DNA of 20,421 nt from an uncultured Cryptobacterium sp. Its GTDB lineage: Bacteria > Actinomycetota > Coriobacteriia > Coriobacteriales > Eggerthellaceae. Position 1 is the stretch's first letter, and every line of letters starts with the position of its first letter. The stretch lies in the NCBI GenBank assembly GCA_900554685.1, contig USIG01000021.1, positions 1 through 20,421 of the forward strand. Direction: 5' to 3'. Position numbers and translations under genes: made by a program. Below, one piece after another: positions 7,370 to 14,899 of the stretch. The notes beneath the pieces were generated by a model that had not been told where the DNA came from, ran no database searches, and saw only the letters and a list, made by a program, of their open reading frames with translations.

Positions 7370-9952
7370 TTATAAAAGATTTATCGGATCGATATCTATC
7401 GACACCCGTACTCCCTGTTCTGGCTTTCGTTTGCGGAAATACGCCCCCACAAAATCTGCAATATTGCTTCGAGGAGGAGCCTTGATAACAAGATGATAGC
7501 GCCATGCTCCCTTTAAGCGCTCAAGTACGCAAGGTGTTGGAGGAAGTAAAAGCCAGCCATCCTGTGAATCAAGCGTACGTGCCTGTGAGCCGGGTACACC
7601 GGCACGTGAGTCAAGCGTGCCGGCCCGTGGAATAAGATCCGAAAGATCAGCATACAGGCTGTGAGCAACCTGCTTTACCTTGTCTTCGTCTTTTCCCCAT
7701 ACCAATACATTTGCCAAACGAACAAACGGCGGGTATCCCAGCCCTTTTCGCAGCTCAAGTTCCTTATCCAAGAAAAGTTGTCTATCATAGCGCGCCGCCG
7801 CCCTGATAGCCGGGTCTTGAGCGCTGTATGTTTGCACAATTACCGCGCCGGGCTTTTCTGCTCGTCCCGCTCGACCAGCAACCTGTTCGATCAAATCAAA
7901 CGTTCTCTCAGCACTACGAAAGTCAGGAAGCTTAAGCATGGTGTCAGCATTTATAACACCAACAAGTGTCACCTCATCAAAGTCGAGGCCTTTTGCGATC
8001 ATTTGCGTACCTAAAAGCACCGCAGCACCAGGTTTGGCAAACTGCTCCAACAAACGCTGATGATCACCTTTACGCGAAGTGGTATCAGCATCCATGCGAA
8101 TAATATCGCAGGTCACATCAGTAAGCAGGGAGCGCAACTCCGCCTCCACACGCTGAGTTCCCGCTCCAAACCGTTTCAAATAAGGACTGCCACAGCGAGG
8201 ACACGTAAGCGGCACACGCTGTTCAAATCCACAATGATGACAAACTAACTTCCCCTCTCGCTCGTGATAGGTAAGGGAAGTTGAACACGAGATGCACGAC
8301 GGTACAAATCCGCAATCCCGGCACAAAAGAAACTGTGCAAACCCTCGCTGATTGAGCATCAGTACCGCTTTTTCTTTCTTTTCAAGCACGTCAAACAGCG
8401 CATTTTGAAGCGCACGAGAAAACATCGATCGGTTGCCGCCGCCAAATTCACGAGCCATGTCCACCACCTCGATAGTAGGCAGCGGTTTTCCATTTGCACG
8501 ATTCGGCATTTCAACACGATGCCAGCAAGGATCACTCGCGCAACGCTCCAGCGCTTCGAGCGATGGGGTTGCCGAACCTAAAACCATAACCGCACCATGT
8601 TCACGTGCAAGCCAGCAAGCTACATCGCGCGTGACATATCGAGGAGCTTGATCCTGCTTGTAACTTGATTCATGCTCTTCATCGATAACGATGATTCCCA
8701 CCTGCTTTAGGGGAGCAAACAAAGCACTGCGAGCTCCAACAACCACCTGAGCTACGCCACTGCGAATAGCATCCCATTGATCGTAGCGCTCTCCCTGTGA
8801 CATACGAGAATGCAGTACTGCCACCCTATCGCCAAAACGTCCTCGAAAACGCGCAACCGTTTGTGGCGTGAGCGAAATTTCAGGCACCAATACGATAGCG
8901 CCACGCCCCTGTTCTAACGCGCGCTCGATAGCGCAAAGATACACCTCTGTCTTACCTGAACCGGTAACACCGTCGATCAATACCACTTCGCCAGCATGGG
9001 TCATAGCGGCTTTTTCGATTACCGAAAGAGCACGTCTTTGATCTTCGGTCAGAGCTGGCTTTGGTTTTGTACGAGCAGAAAACACCTCGCTCTGATCTTG
9101 GGGTGAGCGCAAACGTCTACGCTGTTCAATGCGTATAACGCCTTTTTTCTCCAAAGAGGTTAGAGTCGATGCAACCGAACCATATTCAGCGGTTAGTTCG
9201 CTTACCCGTAAATCACCTTGACGAAGCGCCTCCAACACACGCTGTTGTTTTACCGCTCCCTTGCGAGGAACAAATGAATCAGCCGCATCAAGGCGTACCA
9301 CCCAGCGTTCATCCACCTCATGAATAAGAGGTCTCGTTAATTGCCATGACCCTTCGATATACTCCATTCGAGGAATACCACCAGGAGGCATAAAAAGACG
9401 AATACTTGAGGAAAAAGGTGCAATGTAGCGCTGCGCCATAAACGAAGCGCAACGAGCCCCTATTTCGGTGAAATAAGGTTTGCTGAGCACTTGTTCGATT
9501 TCTTTGAGCTTATGAGGTTTTATCCCTTGCGGAAAAGGATCATGGACACCTAAGGGTGTAATTTCCACCACGAATCCCACCGCACTACGATGACCGAACG
9601 GAACAAGTACCGCACAGCCTACCTCTAATGCAAAATCGTGAGCATCTGTATCCGTTTTATGACTGTCCGCCAGACTATCATCGGCTGCCTTATGACCGTC
9701 CGTTAGGCTATCATCTGCCGACCTATCTTTGCCTGACGGTGCACCTTCCTCCGGCAAAAAACTCTCTTGGACAAAGCTTTCCTGAAAAAGGCTCTCCTGA
9801 ATGTGTTCGGCTTTTCGATGTTTTTCGTGAGAATCTTGCACAGAAGCTTGCGAGAGCCGGGCACGATCTTCTTCGCTTTCAACAACCACATAGGTAAAGG
9901 TAGAGTCAAGAGCTTGCGTAGGAATATCAAGAACAACCGATACAAGCTTCAA
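7370..9952 (-). CDS. priA: Primosomal replication-restart helicase PriA with repeat-built insertions
   Basis: PriA loads the replisome at stalled forks as a 3'-5' superfamily 2 DNA helicase. The 860-residue protein shows the N-terminal 3'-DNA-binding fold split by an insertion (TFTYVVV at about 19, then LEVGCAVLVPFGHRSAVGFV from about 109), Walker A GVTGSGKTE (about 328), Walker B/DEAH-type IDEEHESSYK (about 422), the zinc-binding cysteines CRDCGFVPSCISC and CHHC...CPRC (about 550-600), and helicase motif VI EQVAGRAGRAEKPG. Start is a TTG at 9952 preceded by AGGTGAG, about 6 nt away. Residues 26-108 and about 795-815 are low-complexity insertions not present in E. coli PriA; both contain tandem repeats and keep the frame. 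All catalytic motifs are intact, so the enzyme is probably functional. It lies between metK and rpoD on one strand. Confidence 0.95.
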   Translation of the reverse strand: MKLVSVVLDIPTQALDSTFTYVVVESEEDRARLSQASVQDSHEKHRKAEHIQESLFQESFVQESFLPEEGAPSGKDRSADDSLTDGHKAADDSLADSHKTDTDAHDFALEVGCAVLVPFGHRSAVGFVVEITPLGVHDPFPQGIKPHKLKEIEQVLSKPYFTEIGARCASFMAQRYIAPFSSSIRLFMPPGGIPRMEYIEGSWQLTRPLIHEVDERWVVRLDAADSFVPRKGAVKQQRVLEALRQGDLRVSELTAEYGSVASTLTSLEKKGVIRIEQRRRLRSPQDQSEVFSARTKPKPALTEDQRRALSVIEKAAMTHAGEVVLIDGVTGSGKTEVYLCAIERALEQGRGAIVLVPEISLTPQTVARFRGRFGDRVAVLHSRMSQGERYDQWDAIRSGVAQVVVGARSALFAPLKQVGIIVIDEEHESSYKQDQAPRYVTRDVACWLAREHGAVMVLGSATPSLEALERCASDPCWHRVEMPNRANGKPLPTIEVVDMAREFGGGNRSMFSRALQNALFDVLEKKEKAVLMLNQRGFAQFLLCRDCGFVPSCISCSTSLTYHEREGKLVCHHCGFEQRVPLTCPRCGSPYLKRFGAGTQRVEAELRSLLTDVTCDIIRMDADTTSRKGDHQRLLEQFAKPGAAVLLGTQMIAKGLDFDEVTLVGVINADTMLKLPDFRSAERTFDLIEQVAGRAGRAEKPGAVIVQTYSAQDPAIRAAARYDRQLFLDKELELRKGLGYPPFVRLANVLVWGKDEDKVKQVAHSLYADLSDLIPRAGTLDSRAGVPGSQARTLDSQDGWLLLPPTPCVLERLKGAWRYHLVIKAPPRSNIADFVGAYFRKRKPEQGVRVSIDIDPINLL
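7566..7628 (-). repeat. Three 21-bp tandem repeats inside priA
   Basis: Units at 7566-7586, 7587-7607 and 7608-7628 encode, in protein order, the heptads RAGTLDS, RAGVPGS and QARTLDS. The outer two units are closest to each other. They form an in-frame low-complexity insert before the last domain of PriA. Confidence 0.85.
9660..9725 (-). repeat. Two 33-bp tandem repeats inside the priA N-terminal insertion
   Basis: Units 9660-9692 and 9693-9725 match at about 25 of 33 positions and encode ADDSLTDGHKA and ADDSLADSHKT. Just upstream in the protein a shorter pentapeptide repeat (QESLF, QESFV, QESFL) is encoded around 9750-9800. The whole stretch 9629-9877 is the Ser/Asp/His/Glu-rich insertion in the PriA DNA-binding domain. 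Confidence 0.8.
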
Positions 9953-10014
9953 AGATACTCACCTACTTCTTACCTACAAAAACGCAACACAAGCCGCACA
10001 AAACAGCCTTCGCT

Positions 10015-10147
10015 TACCAGAGGCACAACAACTTTCGGCAAAGACTACATCAGGAACGCAACAACTTCCGATAAGGACTTATGCCAAATACACAATTACT
10101 TTCGGTAAAGCCTTATACCAGATGCGCAACAGCTTTCTGCAAAGCTT
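10015..10147 (-). repeat. Four degenerate 32-34-bp tandem repeats derived from the 3' end of metK
   Basis: Units lie at 10115-10147 (the metK 3' coding end), 10081-10114, 10047-10080 and 10015-10046. A plus-strand consensus is roughly ATACCAGATGCGCAACAACT followed by TTCGGTAAAGACTT. Read in the metK frame the first three give ALQKAVAHLV-stop, ALPKVIVYLA-stop and SLSEVVAFLM-stop; the fourth gives SLPKVVVPLV without the stop. The repeats fill most of the gap between metK and priA. Confidence 0.8.
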
Positions 10148-11378
10148 CAACCTTGTCTCGTTTTTCCCAGGTAAATTCCGGCAACTCACGACCAAAATGA
10201 CCATAAGCAGCCGTCTTTCGATAGATAGGACGACGAAGATCAAGAGCGTCAATAATAGCCCCTGGACGCAAGTCGAAGACCTCTTCAACAGCACGAGCAA
10301 TAACGTCTTCTGGATACGCACCGCTTCCAAAAGTTTCCACCATAAGCGAAACAGGACGTGCCATACCTATTGCATAGGCAATCTGAACCTCGCATCGATG
10401 CGCAAGACCGGCGGCAACAATGTTTTTCGCCACCCAGCGTGCAGCATAAGCAGCAGAACGATCTACCTTAGTGCAATCCTTGCCCGAGAACGCACCGCCA
10501 CCGTGACGACCCATACCGCCATACGTATCAACAATGATCTTTCTTCCGGTCAGTCCCGCATCGCCCATAGGGCCACCAATAACAAAACGTCCGGTAGGAT
10601 TAACGAAAATCTCGACATCGTCAGCAACGTTTACCTGTTCTTCTTCAAATACCGGATTGATAACCTGCTGGATAAGTTCTGCGCGTAAATACTCTGGATC
10701 AATCTCTTCAGAATGTTGGGTGGAAACAACCACCTTTTCTACCTGAGTGGGCACTCCATCAATGTAGCGTACACTGACCTGCGTTTTTCCATCGGGACGC
10801 AGATAAGGCATGACCCCCTCTTTGCGCACCTTAGCCAAACGCTCTGCCAAACGATGAGCAAGATAAATTGGCATCGGCATAAGAGTTTTCGTGTCGTCGC
10901 AGGCATAACCAAACACCATACCCTGGTCTCCTGCGCCTATCTGATCATACGGATCAAGCGCTTTGCCGCTCTGCGATTCGAAAGAAGCATCTACTCCTTG
11001 TGCGATATCGGGAGATTGATCATGAATAGCATTGAGCACGCCACACGTCGCACAGTCAAATCCATACTTTGCACGATCGTAGCCGATATCTTTTAATACG
11101 CCGCGCACGATTTCTATCGTATCAACATAAGCCTGCGTGCGAATTTCACCCGTAACAAAGATCATGCCAGTTGTTGCAAGCGTCTCGCAAGCACAACGGA
11201 AAAGCTCAGGGTTTGCAGGAGAACCGTCGGGGGCAACATAGCCTTCTTCGGCAAGTTGGATTTCCTTTTCCAAAAGCGCATCTAAAATAGCATCCGAAAT
11301 CTGATCGCACACCTTATCAGGATGCCCTTCAGTTACTGATTCACTGGTAAACAGATAAGAACGTGGTTGTTCTTGCAT
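10113..11378 (-). CDS. metK: S-adenosylmethionine synthetase
   Basis: Makes S-adenosylmethionine from methionine and ATP in the cytosol. The 421-residue protein has the family signatures GHPDKVCDQISDAILD (about 18), GAGDQGMVFGYA (hexapeptide loop), the metal/phosphate segments and GGGAFSGKD (P-loop-like). Compared with E. coli MetK (384 aa) it has ~20 extra residues, EIQLAEEGYVAPDGSPANPE around 39-58, before the ACET strand. I place the start at ATG 11378 (MQEQPRSYLF), which has AAAGGA 6 nt upstream; the frame stays open to 11426 but that part has no ribosome binding site. The protein ends KVEALQKAVAHLV, as usual for MetK, then TAA at 10113. The leader (11379-11500) has a minus-strand TATACT at 11500-11505 with a poor -35, and no SAM riboswitch. 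Degenerate copies of its last codons follow. Confidence 0.96.
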   Translation of the reverse strand: MQEQPRSYLFTSESVTEGHPDKVCDQISDAILDALLEKEIQLAEEGYVAPDGSPANPELFRCACETLATTGMIFVTGEIRTQAYVDTIEIVRGVLKDIGYDRAKYGFDCATCGVLNAIHDQSPDIAQGVDASFESQSGKALDPYDQIGAGDQGMVFGYACDDTKTLMPMPIYLAHRLAERLAKVRKEGVMPYLRPDGKTQVSVRYIDGVPTQVEKVVVSTQHSEEIDPEYLRAELIQQVINPVFEEEQVNVADDVEIFVNPTGRFVIGGPMGDAGLTGRKIIVDTYGGMGRHGGGAFSGKDCTKVDRSAAYAARWVAKNIVAAGLAHRCEVQIAYAIGMARPVSLMVETFGSGAYPEDVIARAVEEVFDLRPGAIIDALDLRRPIYRKTAAYGHFGRELPEFTWEKRDKVEALQKAVAHLV

Positions 11379-11464
11379 ATATAATCCTTTCAAAACAAGG
11401 AGCGCACTACAAACAAATGCTTTCATGCTCCTGTGTTGAAGTTGTAAGCGTAGTACCTTAATAG

Positions 11465-11481
11465 GTATGTATTCGACATAC
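11465..11481 (-). other. Perfect small palindrome in the metK leader
   Basis: Arms GTATGT (11465-11470) and ACATAC (11476-11481) close a 5-nt loop, about 90 bp before the metK start and downstream of a possible TATACT box. It could be an operator or a leader hairpin; there is no U-run, so it is not a standard terminator. The 11-mer ATTCGACATAC in it recurs in the long inverted repeat at 14793-14803 on the other strand. Confidence 0.4.
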
Positions 11482-11506
11482 TACCATCCACACTCTCTCA
11501 GTATAA

Positions 11507-11824
11507 GTACCCATCGCGGCGAAGGCGCATAACTTACACGCTTTCTTATTATCTTGGTTGTCGATTGCATTACAAAAAGATTTCCGTTGGTTAGCAAACA
11601 GGCGGCAGGGATTCATTTATCCAACAGATCCAACATCTTTACGATATTATGCTCGGAATCCACAAGGAAGTGGTCGAATGTTTTTCCAATCGCTGCGTTT
11701 GATGTGTTCGGATGCTTTCACAGCTTCCCTCTCAAAGTGGTATCAGAGTAAAGAAGATATTCCACAAGTGTTGATTATGGTTTTGGAACAACTTATAATC
11801 ACGGGCCAAAAAGTGCTTCCTTGA
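11507..11824 (+). pseudogene. Possible coding remnant upstream of the TetR gene, no start codon
   Basis: The plus-strand frame is open from 11507 to a TGA at 11822-11824. The only starts are TTGs (for example 11558) with no ribosome binding site. The peptide has plausible composition (HAFLLSWLSIALQKDFRWLA, GFIYPTDPTSLRYYARNP, GRMFFQSLRLMCSDAF, IPQVLIMVLEQLIITGQ) but matches no family I know. A good promoter for tetR lies within its last 55 bp, which argues that it is no longer an active gene. It could be the decayed 3' part of an old gene or a chance open frame. The stretch 11379-11506 beside it is the metK leader. Confidence 0.3.
11771..11799 (+). promoter_or_regulatory. Sigma-70-type promoter for the tetR/ATP-grasp/lit-like operon
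   Basis: TTGATT (11771-11776), 17-bp spacer, TATAAT (11794-11799). Transcription would start near 11806, giving a leader of about 60 nt before the ATG at 11866. This is the best promoter match seen in the window. Confidence 0.65.
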
Positions 11825-11865
11825 GGTTTATGATACGAATAGAAAGATTTTGCGGTAAAAGTATC

Positions 11866-12483
11866 ATGACTGCTAACAATTCGACGAAACACATTGACAG
11901 ACGCATCGTACGTACTCGCCGCGCTATTCACACTGCCTTTATCGAGTTACTCACCGATTGCGAATACGACAAGATTACGATCACTGCTCTTGCAAAGCGC
12001 GCTGATATTGATCGAAAGACCTTCTATACCCACTACTCTTCGATTGACAATCTCTTCGAAGATGTCATACGTCAATATACGGCAAGGGGACTTGAAGGCC
12101 TCTCACTGAATGATCTACTCAATGATCCTTCTCACTTCACCAAAAAATACTTTTATGCGTTGCAGTCAACACTGCCTCTTTCCAAGGAGCAGCGTGTCAA
12201 AATGCTTGGTCATATTCCCATGCATAAATTTATGCAGTATGGCACCTCTATCGCACGCGAGCGCATCTACGACTCAAACCAAAATCTCTCCCCCGAAGCA
12301 AAACGCTATATTGATGTAGTTCTGGAATTTTATTTAGGGGGCATCTTTCACGCCTATGCACTCTGGCTTTTCAGAGATACTGGACTTACTCTTGATGAAG
12401 TAATTGAACTGGTAAGTATTAACGTAGCCGAAGGCCTTACCGGACTTATGGAGCAGCGTGTGCTCCCCCTTGATTATTCATAA
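11866..12483 (+). CDS. TetR/AcrR-family transcriptional regulator
   Basis: A 205-residue regulator. The N-terminal TetR helix-turn-helix is clear: RTRRAIHTAFIELL, then DKITITALAKRADIDRKTFYTHYSSIDNLFEDVI, in which 'I...LA..A.I...TFY.HY.s...L' is the family signature. The C-terminal ligand/dimer domain (about 70-205) has the usual all-helical look but no ligand can be named. The start is taken at ATG 11866 (MTANNSTKHIDRR); an in-frame ATG at 11830 has GAGG only 3 nt away. The ATP-grasp gene starts 39 nt after its stop and the Lit-like gene follows, so it most likely autoregulates and controls that operon, with its operator probably at or near the promoter at 11771-11799; I see no clear palindrome there. 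Confidence 0.88.
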   Translation: MTANNSTKHIDRRIVRTRRAIHTAFIELLTDCEYDKITITALAKRADIDRKTFYTHYSSIDNLFEDVIRQYTARGLEGLSLNDLLNDPSHFTKKYFYALQSTLPLSKEQRVKMLGHIPMHKFMQYGTSIARERIYDSNQNLSPEAKRYIDVVLEFYLGGIFHAYALWLFRDTGLTLDEVIELVSINVAEGLTGLMEQRVLPLDYS

Positions 12484-12522
12484 GTGTTGAGATTTGCGCC
12501 TGGCGGTACTTGGAGAGATAGT

Positions 12523-13890
12523 ATGAAAAGCAATGCTGAATTAACCGAAGAATACTTTGCAGTTGCAAAATCGCTTGAAGGAGACATTCCCGGCAGACGC
12601 GCTGCCTATGCGTATATGCAAAATTCTACCGCCATCGTTCATCATGCGGTGGTAGCGAGTTCTTTTATCCCTCGCCTTTTCAACGATGAAAGCTGGAATG
12701 CCTTCAAAGAAATTTCCGAAACAACGCATCGAATTCTTTGCAAAGTGATAGAACACTATCTTGCCGACCCTGATTACCGCACAATTTTTTCCTATGACAA
12801 GCGCTTAGAAGAACTCATCCTTCTTCCCCGCGGCTATAGTGATACCTTGCCTTTTGCGCGTATTGATGTCTTCCTTAATGAGGATGACTTAACGTGTGGT
12901 TTCTGCGAGTTTAACGGAGACGGTTCTGCTGGTATGAACGAAAACCGCGAAATAACCAACAGTATATGCACCACTGAAACCTTTAAGCGTTTTGCCCAGA
13001 CCCATAGTGTTGAAACATGCGAGCTTTTCGAATCATGGGTTGAACAGTTTATCGACATCTTTAAACGATCAAAGCACTACACCCCTGAAGCACGCTTTGC
13101 TATATGCGATTACCTTGAATGCGGTGTTGTTGATGAGTTCAAGGTATTTGCCGAACACTTCAAACGCCACGGGTTCGACTGCGTGGTCTGCGATGTACGC
13201 GATTTACATTTTGATGGCAAGACCCTCTACGCCAACGATGGCAAACCAATTCATGCAATCTGGCGCCGCTGCGTCACCAATGACGTTTTAGATTTCTGGG
13301 ATAAATCCCAAGACCTTATCGAAGCCCTTCGATGCGAAGCTGTTGCCTTGATTGGAAGTTTTGCAGGGCATATTGTTCACGATAAGCAAATTTTTGAGGC
13401 CCTCTATCATCCTAAGACACAGGCCTTGCTCACCGAAGAGGAAAATGCCTTCATCCAACGTCATGTTCCTCGAACGGTATTTTTAAATGAACAGGATGTG
13501 GATCTTGAAGAGGTTCGCACCAATAAGGATGCCTGGATCATTAAGCCAACCGACAATTACGGAGCTCGTGATGTGTATGCCGGTCTCTCCTTTTCGCAAG
13601 AACAATGGAATGACCTCATAACGCGCTTTGCCAACGAAGCATCGGGGGCACCTTTTATTGCGCAGACCTATATCACGCCCTTTAAAACACATACCCTTGC
13701 CCCTGACACTCACATAGAGCGCTTAAGCGATAACGAAATAGACACCCAAGGCACGTGGTATAACAACCTCAACGGACTCTATCTCTACAATGGTAAGTTC
13801 CAGGGTGTTTTCTCGCGCTTAGGACCCCTTCCTACCATTAGTAAAGAACATCAAGGTATGACTGCAGCAACACTGCATGTAAGAGGTTAG
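12523..13890 (+). CDS. Glutathionylspermidine-synthase-like (circularly permuted) ATP-grasp ligase
   Basis: A 455-residue soluble protein starting at ATG 12523 (MKSNAELTEEY), preceded by GGAGAG at 5-nt spacing; the frame is open from 12484 but without a ribosome binding site. Recognisable points are CEFNGDGSAGMNENRE (about 128-143), like the acidic 'EfN.DgsagmnE' segment of glutathionylspermidine-synthase-type preATP-grasp proteins, and DAWIIKPTDNYGARDVY (about 336-352), the nucleotide-binding 'KP...ygg.gv' strand-loop, followed by FIAQTYITPF (about 377) and the C-terminal YNNLNGLYLYNGKFQGVFSR. Such enzymes join a carboxylate to an amine with ATP via an acyl phosphate. The substrate is unknown; no amidase domain as in E. 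coli GspS is attached. The next gene begins 5 nt after its stop, so they are co-translated. Confidence 0.68.
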   Translation: MKSNAELTEEYFAVAKSLEGDIPGRRAAYAYMQNSTAIVHHAVVASSFIPRLFNDESWNAFKEISETTHRILCKVIEHYLADPDYRTIFSYDKRLEELILLPRGYSDTLPFARIDVFLNEDDLTCGFCEFNGDGSAGMNENREITNSICTTETFKRFAQTHSVETCELFESWVEQFIDIFKRSKHYTPEARFAICDYLECGVVDEFKVFAEHFKRHGFDCVVCDVRDLHFDGKTLYANDGKPIHAIWRRCVTNDVLDFWDKSQDLIEALRCEAVALIGSFAGHIVHDKQIFEALYHPKTQALLTEEENAFIQRHVPRTVFLNEQDVDLEEVRTNKDAWIIKPTDNYGARDVYAGLSFSQEQWNDLITRFANEASGAPFIAQTYITPFKTHTLAPDTHIERLSDNEIDTQGTWYNNLNGLYLYNGKFQGVFSRLGPLPTISKEHQGMTAATLHVRG

Positions 13891-13895
13891 CTTTT

Positions 13896-14675
13896 ATGGT
13901 TGGACTCGCAAGAAAACTTGTTCTTTTTGCCTTGAGCATAGCTACCAGCATTGCCCTTGCCTATAGTCTATTTGGCCTTGGCTTCATGGTTTGCACCACC
14001 CCGCAGGCAACCTCTGCAATCGGAGGCACCTTCTCTGGCTGGGAGCATGCCACCTACCCTAAAGAAGATATGGAACAGATCGCTGAAGCTGTTCGCTCAT
14101 TTTCAATAGAAGGGACTTCTTCTGAGGAGCTCTACAACACCATCTATGATGCACTGCAGCAAACCCAGCCACAGATTGCCGCACTCTTCGAGGCAGGATC
14201 AGCAAACGATACTACGGTGGATACCTCACAGCTTGAGTCAACCAATCTTGCAAAGTTAGAAGAAGAATTTTCTCTTCCTCGAAACGCCCTCTCGCACCTT
14301 CAGGATTGCACCCCCATTTTCACCACAGGGCGCATTTCGGTAGGAGTGGTCGGTGCCTTTGGCATAGCGGGACTTATCGCACTGGGAATTCTAAGTGGAA
14401 GAAAACGCATAGGAGGAGCACTGATAGCTGCCTCATCGCTGGTAATCGGCGTACTTGTTGCACTGGGCCTTTGGGCAGCAATCGATTTTGAGGGGCTCTT
14501 TACCTGGATGCATACCATTCTTTTTGCACAAGGCAACTGGACATTCGATCCCGATTCGCTTCTGATTACCTTATTCCCAGAAGCATTCTGGGCTGCAATG
14601 GCAGGGCTTTGGATTTTATCAAGCATCGTGTTTGCGTTAATCGTGGGCTTTGTAGGTAAAATTCTTGCTCGTTAA
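13896..14675 (+). CDS. TIGR01906/DUF1461 (Lit-like) integral membrane protein
   Basis: A 259-residue membrane protein with one N-terminal membrane segment (about 5-33), an extracytoplasmic loop of ~110 residues, and three more segments (about 147-165, 172-196, 225-255). The loop begins WEHATYPKEDMEQIAEAV and ends SHLQDCTPIF with a conserved-position His (about 134); between segments 3 and 4 is FTWMHTILFAQGNWTFDPDS then LLITLFPEAFW. This 'H...F..gNW.f.PdsdlLi.lfPe.fw' pattern is the hallmark of TIGR01906/DUF1461, the family of Lit, which moves an acyl chain within the lipoprotein N-terminus in Firmicutes. Function here is inferred from family only. It is joined to the ATP-grasp gene (5-nt gap; AGAGG at its end serves as ribosome binding site). 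A long inverted repeat begins 11 nt after its stop. Confidence 0.72.
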   Translation: MVGLARKLVLFALSIATSIALAYSLFGLGFMVCTTPQATSAIGGTFSGWEHATYPKEDMEQIAEAVRSFSIEGTSSEELYNTIYDALQQTQPQIAALFEAGSANDTTVDTSQLESTNLAKLEEEFSLPRNALSHLQDCTPIFTTGRISVGVVGAFGIAGLIALGILSGRKRIGGALIAASSLVIGVLVALGLWAAIDFEGLFTWMHTILFAQGNWTFDPDSLLITLFPEAFWAAMAGLWILSSIVFALIVGFVGKILAR

Positions 14676-14685
14676 TACCTTGCGC

Positions 14686-14880
14686 ACGGCTCTCTGAAGG
14701 GGTTTGAAGGTGTTAAGGATTGCGGTTTTCTTTAAAGACAGAAAAAGCGCAAGTCCTTTGTATTCGACTCATTTATTTGGGATAAACAAATCGTATGTCG
14801 AATTATCCTACTTGCGCTCTAGTCTTTAAAGAAAACCGATTACCAATCCGCTCACCTTCAAACCCCTTCGAGGACCGTAC
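14686..14880. repeat. Long imperfect inverted repeat (~195 bp) between convergent genes
   Basis: Perfectly complementary blocks occur in order from outside to inside: 17 bp (14696-14712 with 14853-14869, GAAGGGGTTTGAAGGTG), 6 bp GGATTG (14717-14722 with 14844-14849), 17 bp (14723-14739 with 14822-14838, CGGTTTTCTTTAAAGAC), 9 bp AGCGCAAGT (14746-14754 with 14810-14818) and 7 bp ATTCGAC (14762-14768 with 14797-14803), around an inner ATTTG/CAAAT hairpin. Outer bases near 14686 and 14880 (ACGG/CCGT) pair weakly. It has no open frame. It may be a MITE-like element or a very long hairpin acting on both convergent transcripts; no target-site duplication is evident. Confidence 0.85.
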
Positions 14881-14899
14881 GACAGATAAGCGATGGTTT

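Noticed and set aside
10015..10147. CRISPR array
   Set aside because: Unit length fits a CRISPR repeat, but units abut with no unique spacers and one unit is the coding end of metK.
11379..11520. SAM riboswitch in the metK leader
   Set aside because: A stretch reading CTTATACTGAGAGAG on the minus strand resembles the start of a SAM-I element, but the conserved GATGAA...GGCAACC core and P2-P4 pairing are absent.
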